From positions 5,150 to 37,625 of the IMG/VR virus record IMGVR_UViG_3300030382_002585: a stretch of DNA of 32,476 nucleotides. One strand, 5' to 3'. Below, in pieces: positions 16,321-23,701 of the stretch. The notes beneath the pieces are model-generated. The model saw only the letters and a list, made by a program, of their open reading frames with translations. It did not search any database and was not told where the DNA came from. The translations under genes and the position numbers were made by a program. Each line of letters opens with the position of its first letter. Within the stretch, counting starts at the first letter, position 1. The DNA comes from a virus.

Positions 16321-16569
16321 ATGAAAAAATTTAAAACAGGCGAAACCCGTGGATACATAAGCGTAAAAGTGTTCGAAGGTAGGGCGATTATCGGCACGAT
16401 TTTAGCTCTCGATAGCATAGCAACTGGCAATAACGACAAGGGCTTTATGTTTCATAGTCGTGACGATTATGCACGGCAATTCAATTACAAAGTATTTAAA
16501 ACCATAGCAGAATGGAAACATTTTTTAATTAACCAAGAAACCCCTACAAAACAGGAGAAAACACAATGA
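16321..16569 (+). CDS. Small early protein, unknown
   Basis: 82 residues, basic, mixed alpha/beta (GYISVKVFEGRAIIGTILAL, then YKVFKTIAEWKHFLI). It starts after CAAAGGAGAAATAACA and ends in an ATGA overlap with the next gene, so the two are coupled. No motif identifies it. Confidence 0.75.
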   Translation: MKKFKTGETRGYISVKVFEGRAIIGTILALDSIATGNNDKGFMFHSRDDYARQFNYKVFKTIAEWKHFLINQETPTKQEKTQ

Positions 16570-16877
16570 ATCATACTAACTATGAATACAGAATACCAAC
16601 AATCAAAAAACCCGTCAAATTAAACCATTTGCGAGGGTTTGTCGTAAAGTATTTATCACCAACTAATCACAGGGGATCACGGGTAAAGATAACCGACACA
16701 AGACACCAAAAAAGCGTTGTTTTGTCCTATGATTACCATATAGGACATATTACCAAACAAGCTATCAAACATCTATTAAATCGTGGAATTTCTTGCGATG
16801 CGTTTACAGGTGATGATAATAAAAACCTAACAACAATTTTAAGTGTGGATTTTGCGACACCATTAAAAGGGGAATAA
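16566..16877 (+). CDS. Small early protein, unknown
   Basis: 103 residues, basic. The segment LRGFVVKYLSPTNHRGSRVK, then ITDTRHQKSVVLSYDY, looks like a compact beta-rich unit followed by a helix (TKQAIKHLLNRG). The pattern is familiar from small hypothetical proteins of mobile elements, but I cannot name the family. Overlaps the previous gene by four bases. The GGGG that helps the next gene's translation falls within its last codons. Confidence 0.78.
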   Translation: MNHTNYEYRIPTIKKPVKLNHLRGFVVKYLSPTNHRGSRVKITDTRHQKSVVLSYDYHIGHITKQAIKHLLNRGISCDAFTGDDNKNLTTILSVDFATPLKGE

Positions 16878-16881
16878 TAAA

Positions 16882-17115
16882 ATGCATAATGTAATTATTT
16901 ATGATAATAAAGACTATTTCGATAGATACACCATTTTTATTAATGATGCAGTATTTGGAATGAGTGAAAAACCATTTTCTCCATTAGGGTTTAATCAATA
17001 TTGTGGGGATGATACAGAAATTGAGAAAGGAAAGCATCTTGGTAAAATAGTACAATTTGACGATTTAAATGATGATGTTAAAAAGGCTATTACACAAAGG
17101 AGAATAAAACCATGA
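16882..17115 (+). CDS. Small early protein, unknown
   Basis: 77 residues, with alternating acidic and aromatic residues (MHNVIIYDNKDYFDRYTIFI). It ends in an ATGA overlap with the next gene. No motif or membrane segment is visible. Codon use and spacing match the flanking early genes. Confidence 0.72.
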   Translation: MHNVIIYDNKDYFDRYTIFINDAVFGMSEKPFSPLGFNQYCGDDTEIEKGKHLGKIVQFDDLNDDVKKAITQRRIKP

Positions 17116-17351
17116 TTTACGAAGAAATAAAAAAAATACAAGAACCATTATTTCAGGAAATATTGAAATTAAAAAAAATTATTGTTCAATATTACAGAAA
17201 AAACAAACGCTTTGACCCCAATGCCATAGATCGGTTTGCTCAAATATTCGCTACTCACAAAGATATGATCCGAGCATTGAGTTTTATGAAATATGAAATT
17301 AATAGTACAGAGTTCACAGCAAAAGATTTTGAAGAGATTTACAATAGATAA
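17112..17351 (+). CDS. Small helical early protein, unknown
   Basis: 79 residues, basic and almost entirely helical (EEIKKIQEPLFQEILKLKKI, then FAQIFATHKDMIRALSFMKYE). It is coupled to the upstream gene by ATGA. It is followed by the strongest GC hairpin of the operon, so it may end a first translational block. Function not recognised. Confidence 0.72.
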   Translation: MIYEEIKKIQEPLFQEILKLKKIIVQYYRKNKRFDPNAIDRFAQIFATHKDMIRALSFMKYEINSTEFTAKDFEEIYNR

Positions 17352-17366
17352 ACAATTTTCTCCTAA

Positions 17367-17397
17367 GGGCGGGGCAGCTTTGACCAAAACCCCGCCC
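17367..17397 (+). terminator. GC-rich hairpin, possible attenuator in early operon
   Basis: A perfect 8-bp stem, GGGCGGGG (17367-17374) with CCCCGCCC (17390-17397), and a 15-base loop lie just after a gene and 37 bases before the next ATG. There is no U tract, so it is more likely a partial terminator or processing site than a full stop. Confidence 0.5.
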
Positions 17398-17434
17398 GCC
17401 TGAATAGGAGAATTAACTAAAAGGAGAATGAAAA

Positions 17435-17782
17435 ATGAATACTATAACTCAAGCATTTAACGATCTATGTGATAAGATCCAATTCCCTGAAGAATGGGAT
17501 TATGATGAAATAATGGTTTATATCATCACATACGCTTTTAATAATGCAGATGGTATTAATGCAGAGTTTGAATCAAAAACCACAACCCACGCTAAAGAGA
17601 CTTTGGATCGGCTGAAACAGATACAAGCAAATGATTTGAATATTGTTACTTGTGGAGACTGTGGCTTAGTTCATATTGTAGATTTTGAAAATGAACTTAT
17701 TGAATGTTCTAAATGTGGATTTACTGGTGAGCATGGTGACTATCCCGATTTTGTAACTGAAGGTGATTTATTAGGAGACTGA
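17435..17782 (+). CDS. Small zinc-ribbon early protein
   Basis: 115 residues. The C-terminal half carries CGDCG (68-72) and CSKCG (86-90), a CxxC...CxxC zinc ribbon. The N-terminal 60 residues are acidic and helical. Such ribbons often bind DNA or protein, and early phage proteins of this type commonly target host complexes; that role is inference. Its last codons (GGA GAC TGA) double as the ribosome-binding site of the next gene. Confidence 0.78.
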   Translation: MNTITQAFNDLCDKIQFPEEWDYDEIMVYIITYAFNNADGINAEFESKTTTHAKETLDRLKQIQANDLNIVTCGDCGLVHIVDFENELIECSKCGFTGEHGDYPDFVTEGDLLGD

Positions 17783-17785
17783 ATA

Positions 17786-18007
17786 ATGTTAAATAGAGAA
17801 CAAGTAACAAAATTAATACACCTTTTTTATAACCATGTGGGGATTAACAAAGACTCAGGTGATTATTATTTAGCAGAAGATGGTTTTCATCACTTTTTAG
17901 TGGAGTTATTGGAACCTAATTCTGATAATATGACAGATCAAGAATATTCAGATGTACTGGATTCAATAGAGAATGAATTTTGCCCCACACCACTAAAAGG
18001 AGACTGA
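17786..18007 (+). CDS. Small acidic early protein, unknown
   Basis: 73 residues, acidic, with two predicted helices (EQVTKLIHLFYNHVGI, then GFHHFLVELLEP) and an EF-hand-like acidic loop NKDSGDYYLAEDG that is too irregular to call. The start follows GGAGACTGAATA, and the same string recurs before the next gene. Function unknown. Confidence 0.72.
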   Translation: MLNREQVTKLIHLFYNHVGINKDSGDYYLAEDGFHHFLVELLEPNSDNMTDQEYSDVLDSIENEFCPTPLKGD

Positions 18008-18010
18008 ATA

Positions 18011-18202
18011 ATGCACAGAGATCAATTAATTGACTTACTTCAAAAGCACAGGGAGTATTCAGAGAAAGCCCGTTGGTATGCAGAAATTGACCAAGAAACA
18101 GAGTCTAATAAATGGGATGATAAAATGCACTTAATAGAAGTAAAAATCGCTGATGAAATAGGTGTTATGCTTGATAGTTACGGAGAAATAAGCAATGTAT
18201 AA
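18011..18202 (+). CDS. Small helical early protein, unknown
   Basis: 63 residues, charged helix throughout (DQLIDLLQKHREYSEKARWY, then HLIEVKIADEIGVML), probably coiled coil. It overlaps the next gene by eight bases. Its end supplies the GGAG used by that gene. Confidence 0.72.
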   Translation: MHRDQLIDLLQKHREYSEKARWYAEIDQETESNKWDDKMHLIEVKIADEIGVMLDSYGEISNV

Positions 18203-18437
18203 TATGGAATATTTAGGAGATTACGAAAGGCAATTATTTGCAGAAATTGGTATTGATTACACCCAATTAAACAGAGAGCAGATAGAGACTATATTAATCC
18301 CTGACCATGCACCTGAGAACTATTACCAGGATGGTGAAATAAGCACAGATCAAGCAGAGTACCTACATAGTCAAAGACTAATTCAATGTGGAATTGTTGG
18401 AGACTTGTATAACAAAGCCATGAAACTGACAAAATAA
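18195..18437 (+). CDS. Small acidic early protein, unknown
   Basis: 80 residues, acidic. The start at 18195 is supported by GGAG nine bases upstream; an in-frame ATG three codons later is possible. Helices at ERQLFAEIGIDY and REQIETILI are followed by a polar C-terminus. No family recognised. Confidence 0.72.
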   Translation: MYNMEYLGDYERQLFAEIGIDYTQLNREQIETILIPDHAPENYYQDGEISTDQAEYLHSQRLIQCGIVGDLYNKAMKLTK

Positions 18438-18450
18438 AGGAGACTAAACC

Positions 18451-18606
18451 ATGTTAAACCTAATCGCATTTTTAATAATAGTAATGATTATTACTATTTT
18501 CCAAAGCAGATCTGAAATTAACCGAGAAAGAATCAATACTGACAGGTGGCGGGAAACTGCCATTATGTTGAATAGGCAGCTTTTCAGGTTGACTGATGAT
18601 AAGTGA
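18451..18606 (+). CDS. Small single-span membrane protein
   Basis: 51 residues, with AAAGGAGACTAAACC before the ATG. Residues 3-17 (NLIAFLIIVMIITIF) form one membrane span, followed by a basic helical tail rich in Arg (INRERINTDRWRETA). The tail faces the cytoplasm by the positive-inside rule. It is the only clear membrane protein of the early operon; it could be an early membrane effector such as a superinfection-exclusion peptide, but that is speculation. Confidence 0.7.
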   Translation: MLNLIAFLIIVMIITIFQSRSEINRERINTDRWRETAIMLNRQLFRLTDDK

Positions 18607-18862
18607 CTGTTGCAGTGCTTTGGTTGAATACCATGATATTTGCAGTAGTTGTGGAGAGCATTGTTCACCCTATGAAGAAGAGTGTTACGACTGCAATAGC
18701 CAGGGTTGGTTTTGGTCAACAGACAAAGACAATAAGCCACAGGTACAAAGGTGTGATACTTGCCGATACTTTCAATGCGATAAGGATGTATGGAAGGAAA
18801 TACATCTTGGAACGATCATGCATGAATACGTCCAACAAGTTTTAAATAAGGAGAATAAATAA
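18596..18862 (+). CDS. Small cysteine-rich (zinc) early protein
   Basis: 88 residues with eleven cysteines. DCC, CSSCGEHC and CYDC fall in the first 33 residues, and CDTCRYFQC at about 53-61. The spacing fits two zinc clusters, the first resembling a ribbon or treble-clef knuckle. It overlaps the membrane-protein gene by 11 bases and ends as TAATG with the next gene. Function unknown; DNA, RNA or protein binding is likely. Confidence 0.75.
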   Translation: MISDCCSALVEYHDICSSCGEHCSPYEEECYDCNSQGWFWSTDKDNKPQVQRCDTCRYFQCDKDVWKEIHLGTIMHEYVQQVLNKENK

Positions 18863-19224
18863 TGGCACAATACGACAGTTCTTTAATTCAGTTAAAACAA
18901 GTAGTAAAAAAAGGTGAACCATTTGAACATTTTGATTTATCAGGTTTGAATGATGAAGATTTAAATGGCAATAATGGTTTAGACTATGTATCACAAGCTG
19001 CACAGGACAGTGGCTTTGATAATGATATTGAATATTGGGACTCGATACTGCCAAATCAAAAAGTTGAAACTATTGAGCAGTTGGAAGAGAACTGGAATTT
19101 CCTGATGGAAAAACTGAAACAGAGCAGTAGTTATTATGCTCATGTTGATCCAATTCTTGCCACCCTGGAAGTTGAAAACTCTATTGTGGTAATTGCATCT
19201 GCATCAATACAAACCTACATCTAA
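18862..19224 (+). CDS. Acidic early protein, unknown
   Basis: 120 residues, strongly acidic (FEHFDLSGLNDEDLNGNN), with a helical segment ETIEQLEENWNFLMEKLKQS and a hydrophobic C-terminus (ENSIVVIASASIQ). Acidic early phage proteins sometimes mimic DNA to block host enzymes; the charge pattern allows this but does not show it. Its start overlaps the preceding stop. Confidence 0.75.
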   Translation: MAQYDSSLIQLKQVVKKGEPFEHFDLSGLNDEDLNGNNGLDYVSQAAQDSGFDNDIEYWDSILPNQKVETIEQLEENWNFLMEKLKQSSSYYAHVDPILATLEVENSIVVIASASIQTYI

Positions 19225-19237
19225 AGGAAATTAAATA

Positions 19238-19510
19238 ATGAAGTATAAAATGACACTAAAACACCATCCTAATCCTGACATAGCAGGGTATTGGGAGTAT
19301 CCAACAGATAATAAGCCAATTATAGAGTCGGGTAATACACTTGCAGATATGCGAGATAAATTTATTAATTGGAGAGATCGGAACGGATTAGGTGGTGGGA
19401 ATGTTCCCCACATTAAGGTAACAGATAACAACAATAATGTTATTGGTTATTTTAGTTATAATGGCAGACTATGGAATAACAAGGATTTTGATTCGGAGTT
19501 AAAGCTATGA
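19238..19510 (+). CDS. Small early protein, unknown
   Basis: 90 residues. The start MKYKMTLKHHPNPDIAGYWE, the segment ADMRDKFINWRDRNGLGGGN and the C-terminal strands (HIKVTDNNNNVIGYFSYNGR) suggest a small alpha/beta fold. It ends in an ATGA overlap with the next gene. No family recognised. Confidence 0.73.
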   Translation: MKYKMTLKHHPNPDIAGYWEYPTDNKPIIESGNTLADMRDKFINWRDRNGLGGGNVPHIKVTDNNNNVIGYFSYNGRLWNNKDFDSELKL

Positions 19511-19752
19511 TATACAAAGTTCATGTAATTGCCAATGGTGAGAGTTGGGGATATTCATATTTCAGAACTAAGAAAGATGCACTACAATTCTACAAAGCCC
19601 ACAACAACAGGCTTGAGAAAGGCGATCCCAATAATTGTTGGGATGAAGATGTTTATTATGAAGCAGAATTAGAATCTTTTAAGACACCAAGAACAAAACA
19701 AGAAATTATCTCTGCTTTAAACATACATGGTGGGCATGAAGATAATAGTTAA
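19507..19752 (+). CDS. Small early protein, unknown
   Basis: 81 residues. The N-terminal strand-helix (IYKVHVIANGESWGYSYFRT, then KKDALQFYKAHN) resembles small domains where a beta hairpin is followed by a helix, and the C-terminus is polar. It is coupled to the upstream gene by ATGA. Function unknown. Confidence 0.73.
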   Translation: MIYKVHVIANGESWGYSYFRTKKDALQFYKAHNNRLEKGDPNNCWDEDVYYEAELESFKTPRTKQEIISALNIHGGHEDNS

Positions 19753-19769
19753 TAAAAAGGAGTTATGAA

Positions 19770-20042
19770 ATGGATAGATACAATGTAATAAGAATCTTAG
19801 ATGACAAATATCATAGATATTTTGATCAATTTAGATATCACCATCTAAAAACTAAAACTAACGTTGGGATTGATACAGTAGTCCATCCCTGGAACGCCAA
19901 ACAATACAATGATTTAGAAACGATGCTGAGTGATTTACATAAAATACAAGAAAAATACCCTGATAAAGGACATCGTATTGAATGTGTAAATGTTGTGTTT
20001 GATGAAAAACCTATATTGATAAGATTATTGGAAGAGTGCTAA
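19770..20042 (+). CDS. Small early protein, last gene of the plus operon
   Basis: 90 residues, basic and aromatic (RILDDKYHRYFDQFRYHHLK), with a helix DLETMLSDLHKIQEKYPDK and a C-terminal strand. AAAAGGAG precedes the ATG. Its stop codon overlaps that of the convergent minus-strand gene, so the two transcripts are complementary at their ends. Confidence 0.73.
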   Translation: MDRYNVIRILDDKYHRYFDQFRYHHLKTKTNVGIDTVVHPWNAKQYNDLETMLSDLHKIQEKYPDKGHRIECVNVVFDEKPILIRLLEEC

Positions 20043-20239
20043 CCCCAATGTTCATTAACCTGGTAAAAGGGTTCACCAGGGTTGCAGCGGGGACATAATT
20101 CGCGCTTTAATTTATAGGAAGGAATATTGCTCCAATAGTGAATTTCAAGAAATACTTTCTTATTTGGTCTTTGCGTATGCCATCTCATAAATTCATAAAC
20201 TCCACATTTACCACATAATAATAATCCACTTATTTTCAT
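20039..20239 (-). CDS. Small zinc-ribbon protein
   Basis: 66 residues. CGKC (9-12) and CPRC (49-52) form a CxxC...CxxC zinc ribbon with basic residues between (HTQRPNKKVF). It is the last gene of the replication operon, 112 bases after the primase-helicase. The gap forms a nested inverted repeat. A role with the primase-helicase or in nucleic-acid binding is plausible from position only. Confidence 0.7.
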   Translation of the reverse strand: MKISGLLLCGKCGVYEFMRWHTQRPNKKVFLEIHYWSNIPSYKLKRELCPRCNPGEPFYQVNEHWG

Positions 20240-20247
20240 TGGTTAAC

Positions 20248-20350
20248 AACCCCGTTCAATATAGAGTGCTGTTATGTAGTTACTCGTCGTGAAAAAATAT
20301 CCCATTTTTACCCTTAACTACATAACTGCATTAAATACATACACGGGGTT
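20248..20350. repeat. Nested inverted repeats (structured element) after the primase gene
   Basis: Outer arms AACCCCG (20248-20254) and CGGGGTT (20344-20350) enclose perfect 12-bp inner arms GTTATGTAGTTA (20271-20282) and TAACTACATAAC (20315-20326) with a 32-base loop. On the plus strand the outer arm runs into five T (CGGGGTTTTT), so it might end plus-strand transcription. It could also be a replication origin, a structured RNA or a leader controlling the zinc-ribbon gene. No ORF lies within it. Confidence 0.6.
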
Positions 20351-20351
20351 T

Positions 20352-22277
20352 TTAGGCATTTTCATGCTCAAATTGTCTTAATTCAATGTGGTTAAAGGTA
20401 TAATGGTTGCGCTTTTCTTTGATTATAAAACCCCATTTTACCATAAGATTCAAGTACCTGCTCAACTTTGAATCATAGTTGGATTTGGTAGGCATCCAAC
20501 CCTGATCCGCTTGTACAAATTTCCAAATCCTTTCTTTATCAAAATCCTTACCATTAGTATAGCTAAAGAAGTTCAGGATCAGTTCCATCTCCCATCTTTT
20601 CTTTGCGTCCATGCAATGCAGTTTTTCATTTACAATCACCGCACCCCTTTCAAATAATACCTTATCTCTATCAAAATTCAGCTTAAACGCTTCATTATTC
20701 AATTCACAATGCTCATCCCTGACCTTAGTGATCTTCCCCCGTCTTAGGTCTGTTCCCAGGGTAGATTCACCTATCTGAAATACATTATGCACATAATTGG
20801 TTAAGTGTTTCCCCCCATGAATTAGACCTTTGGTAAGTATTGGCTCTTCATCATGGTTGGTACTCTTATTATGATGCCCCACCAGTACAATAGAGTTGCC
20901 TGTCGTACTCTTGATCAACTGGATCATAGACAGGATTTGCTGCAAGGCATTGTTATCGGATAAGTCCTGGTTGGTGCTTGTATAGATGTTATCCACGATC
21001 ACCACCCCATCTCTTAATCCTATATCTTCAATCGTATCCTTAATCTTATTCCATTGATCCGTAAACATCATGTCATTGTCATTGAATAATGCGATCTGTA
21101 CCTTAGTATCTGTAGGGTAATTCTGTTTGACTGCCTTAACTCTGCTTGAGAGTTGCTCCTTCGATAGTTCAAACTGGATCAGGAGTACATCCTTCTTATT
21201 AACAATAAAGCCTAAAAAATCAGTCCCGCTTGCAATAGCATACGCCATTTGCAGTACAAACCATGTCTTGCCTACCCCATCTGTGCCTGCTACAAGCGAC
21301 ACCCCGCCTTCATAAAGGAGATACTGCACAATAGGATCAGGCGGAGTGTTGTACGCTTGCGTTAAATCATCCGTATCTACCACATCATAGCCCCTGATTG
21401 GCAGCTTATATTCTACCGCATTGGTCATTGAGTCCATTAACTCATTATAGGTATAGTTGCTGTCTGCCTTAAACTTTGCAAACTCATCCCTGATATCGTA
21501 GCCTTCATCCAGGTATTCACTCCACTGGCAGATATATACCCGTATACCCCTGCTCTTAGTCTTAATGTGTTGCGCCAGTCTCTCCGCGCCTTCCCTACCT
21601 GGCGAGTCATTATCGTATGCTATATAGATTTGTTTAAACTCTAATATTGGTGAAATATCTTCAGGTATAGATCCAGCCCCTGCGCTGAAAGATATAGAGT
21701 TGCTTGGGCAAACAAGCATATCAGTCTCGCCTTCGCAGATCATTAAAGGCTTACTCCTGCTATACTTAGCTAACAGATTCAAGCCATATATCTGACAGGA
21801 CTTATCCCCGTCAACCCAATAGGATTTATGTATCTTAATGCCAGTTACATTGCCATCTTTATCTAAATAATTGAATACCTTTAACCCCTCTTCCGTATAT
21901 CCTACCTTCATGTGCTTCAGCTTGGGAAGTGAATTAATATGCTCTAAAGGGACTCTTTCTATATATTCCTGTGCAATATCACCCAGATTAGCCTTTATTT
22001 CGCGTTTTTTGGGTGGTATATGGGCGTTTTTTTGTAAAGGCTCACCATTTATCATCTTTTCTGGATTATTTAGATTTAGATGCTTTGCCAGTAAATAGGC
22101 ATTGCCTTTCCAACCGCATGAAAAACACTTGCATTGACCTGTATCAATACTAAATGAAAATGATGGTTTCTTATCATCATGTGTGCCAAGTGGACATCTG
22201 CCCTTACCTTGTGCGCCATTATACTTAACCCTTTCTACTGGGACTTCAAACTCGTAGAAGTATTGGAAATCAGGCAT
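20352..22277 (-). CDS. Primase-helicase (CHC2 zinc finger, Toprim, RecA-like ATPase)
   Basis: 641 residues. A primase zinc finger uses C28, H33, C51 and C54. Toprim motifs are ICEGETD (Glu182) and YDND (Asp222/Asp224). A RepA/AAA_25-type RecA-like helicase follows, with Walker A GTDGVGKT (331-338), Walker B VVIVD (425-429) and LVGHHN (465-470). The C-terminus (about 565-641) looks like a winged helix. The layout is T7 gp4-like (primer synthesis plus unwinding), but the ATPase resembles RepA rather than DnaB. The start overlaps the upstream gene by eight bases. No polymerase gene is in the window. Confidence 0.92.
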   Translation of the reverse strand: MPDFQYFYEFEVPVERVKYNGAQGKGRCPLGTHDDKKPSFSFSIDTGQCKCFSCGWKGNAYLLAKHLNLNNPEKMINGEPLQKNAHIPPKKREIKANLGDIAQEYIERVPLEHINSLPKLKHMKVGYTEEGLKVFNYLDKDGNVTGIKIHKSYWVDGDKSCQIYGLNLLAKYSRSKPLMICEGETDMLVCPSNSISFSAGAGSIPEDISPILEFKQIYIAYDNDSPGREGAERLAQHIKTKSRGIRVYICQWSEYLDEGYDIRDEFAKFKADSNYTYNELMDSMTNAVEYKLPIRGYDVVDTDDLTQAYNTPPDPIVQYLLYEGGVSLVAGTDGVGKTWFVLQMAYAIASGTDFLGFIVNKKDVLLIQFELSKEQLSSRVKAVKQNYPTDTKVQIALFNDNDMMFTDQWNKIKDTIEDIGLRDGVVIVDNIYTSTNQDLSDNNALQQILSMIQLIKSTTGNSIVLVGHHNKSTNHDEEPILTKGLIHGGKHLTNYVHNVFQIGESTLGTDLRRGKITKVRDEHCELNNEAFKLNFDRDKVLFERGAVIVNEKLHCMDAKKRWEMELILNFFSYTNGKDFDKERIWKFVQADQGWMPTKSNYDSKLSRYLNLMVKWGFIIKEKRNHYTFNHIELRQFEHENA

Positions 22278-22614
22278 CTTCCACTAATTCCGCAAATGCT
22301 TTCTCTTCGTGATCCATAGCCCATAGCATCACCGCATAATTCACTAAATCCTGACAGCGACCTTTAATGGGTTCTGAACCTTCTTTGCCGTATAATACAT
22401 AGGTTCTAAGTGAATCCATGTGCTTTAGCATATATACCAACAGCACCATCTTAGGATCAAGATTCAATCGTGCGCCTATTGATCGGAAATTAGCGAACTT
22501 ATCCGCCTTTCCAGTGCCATCGTCTATTGTGTATTCACGACCTTTCTCTATTTGTATATCCTTACATTCCTGTAAAAACTCATCGCTTAATTTGAAAAAT
22601 GTATCAACTTGCAT
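22270..22614 (-). CDS. DUF1599/DUF6378-like protein
   Basis: 114 residues, helical. The pattern GREYTIDDGTGKADKFANF, the helix KMVLLVYMLKHMDSL and the closing IKGRCQDLVNYAVMLWAM resemble the phage DUF1599/DUF6378 family (nucleotide-modification-associated proteins). In these, a lysine helix and a final Asp-rich helix lie in similar order. The match is by eye. It lies immediately upstream of the primase-helicase and overlaps it, suggesting a role in nucleotide or replication metabolism. Confidence 0.75.
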   Translation of the reverse strand: MQVDTFFKLSDEFLQECKDIQIEKGREYTIDDGTGKADKFANFRSIGARLNLDPKMVLLVYMLKHMDSLRTYVLYGKEGSEPIKGRCQDLVNYAVMLWAMDHEEKAFAELVEDA

Positions 22615-22783
22615 AGCCTACCTTCATATAATAGTTATTGCCAAATTTCTGTATCTTTTCTCTTTTCTTTGGGTGTTTACCAATACACCTACCCCAATGG
22701 GTTGCTCCATCTCGCATCTCTTTCAATAAATCCGATGGAGAAAGTTTTTCTTCTATTTCAATGTTAATCGTATAATAAATCAT
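22604..22783 (-). CDS. Small basic protein, unknown
   Basis: 59 residues that bridge the gap between two genes, overlapping the upstream gene by 20 bases and the downstream one by 11. It begins MIYYTINIEIEEKLSPSDLL and ends with a Lys-rich, aromatic region. It has no strong Shine-Dalgarno, but the overlaps suggest reinitiation. Without it there would be a gap in an otherwise gapless operon. Confidence 0.6.
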   Translation of the reverse strand: MIYYTINIEIEEKLSPSDLLKEMRDGATHWGRCIGKHPKKREKIQKFGNNYYMKVGYAS

Positions 22784-23012
22784 AGACTATAATCGGGGTA
22801 TATTCACCTAAATACCCGCCAGTGATATTGTACTGCACCCAATCAACCGCTGTTTCATCGTCCCAATCGTTCATCTCCATAAAGACTTCCACCAGTTTTG
22901 AGTAGGAATACACCACCTTACTGCAATGGCTCATACCTATGATCGCCTGATCTAATGCTTTAGGCTCATAAATGATCGCATCAGGATTATGCTCTGCTAT
23001 TTCATCTCTCAT
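22764..23012 (-). CDS. Small acidic protein, unknown
   Basis: 82 residues, acidic, with helix SKLVEVFMEMNDWDDETAVD and a C-terminal YTPIIVYDLLYD. A C-terminal element of the form ETAVDWVQYNITGGY is seen in some phage hypothetical proteins, but I cannot name the family. AAGGA lies before the ATG, and it overlaps the resolvase-like gene by 11 bases. Confidence 0.75.
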   Translation of the reverse strand: MRDEIAEHNPDAIIYEPKALDQAIIGMSHCSKVVYSYSKLVEVFMEMNDWDDETAVDWVQYNITGGYLGEYTPIIVYDLLYD

Positions 23013-23307
23013 TTAACCAATCCTTTAACTTCATAAAAACTATTGTATCTTCCCTGTCAGCCCTGAATACCACCAGGTCGCAGGTTCCAAAATGCAGCCA
23101 TTGTGGTGATGATTTTCTTCTCTTAGCCTGGATGCGGTATTCCTTGCCATCTTTTACGGCTCTTACATCAACATCGCTTGCATAGTTATTACCAAAACTC
23201 CTTCCATCCGATCCCCAGGCTCTTTCAGATTCAAACCCGTTAGCCTGAAGTTCCTTGACTATTTCAAGCTCGAAATTGTTTCCCTTCCTTTTGCTCGCGC
23301 TCGGCAT
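23002..23307 (-). CDS. Hjc-like Holliday-junction resolvase / PD-(D/E)XK nuclease
   Basis: 101 residues from the ATG at 23307, with GGAG six bases upstream; the adjacent ATG at 23310 is also possible. The basic start SKRKGNNFELEIVKEL (Glu13), GSDGRSFGN, DVDVRA (Asp45/Asp47) and YRIQAKRRK (Gln60, Lys62) follow the order of archaeal-type Hjc resolvases and related phage nucleases. The usual E-x-K has Gln in place of Glu, so the metal site is altered unless a neighbouring acid compensates. It probably resolves branched DNA before packaging. Confidence 0.82.
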   Translation of the reverse strand: MPSASKRKGNNFELEIVKELQANGFESERAWGSDGRSFGNNYASDVDVRAVKDGKEYRIQAKRRKSSPQWLHFGTCDLVVFRADREDTIVFMKLKDWLNER

Positions 23308-23701
23308 CATGTACTCCTTTTAAGAATTGTACTATTATTTCATTCAGCATATCTTTCATCTTCAGGTTTCGTTCCACACAAAATGCCCTGAACTTGAAGA
23401 AAGTCCCATCAGCAATCGTAACCCTGTGCCTTGAAGAAAGCATTGAACGGCTACTGCCCTGGCTATTCAGTGTTGGATGCAGTTTTTTGATCAACTTCTC
23501 TTCCAGGTCATGCGCTGCTCCAAATGATGTTGCGGGTTTAACCTTTACATACTCCCAATCTGTAATCGAATGTTTGGTGAAGCGTTTTCTTACATCCTTA
23601 CTCACACCAACATAGATCACCTGACCATCCCTATACATCACATAAATACCGCACATCATGGGCAGTGTCTTTCTATCAGTATAAATCTGCCATCGGCTCA
23701 T
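23264..23701 (-). CDS. GIY-YIG nuclease with C-terminal RHH-like domain
   Basis: 145 residues. The nuclease core shows GIY (18-20), YVG (30-32), Arg38/Arg40, catalytic Glu67/Glu68 in HDLEEKLIKKL and Asn79 in HPTLN. Residues 92-130 (HRVTIADGTFFKFRAFCVE, then RNLKMKDMLNEIIVQFL) look like a ribbon-helix-helix DNA-binding unit. It overlaps the resolvase-like gene by 44-47 bases, and its start overlaps a tiny membrane-protein gene as ATGA. It may be a homing-type or repair endonuclease; no adjacent intron is seen. Confidence 0.88.
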   Translation of the reverse strand: MSRWQIYTDRKTLPMMCGIYVMYRDGQVIYVGVSKDVRKRFTKHSITDWEYVKVKPATSFGAAHDLEEKLIKKLHPTLNSQGSSRSMLSSRHRVTIADGTFFKFRAFCVERNLKMKDMLNEIIVQFLKGVHDAEREQKEGKQFRA

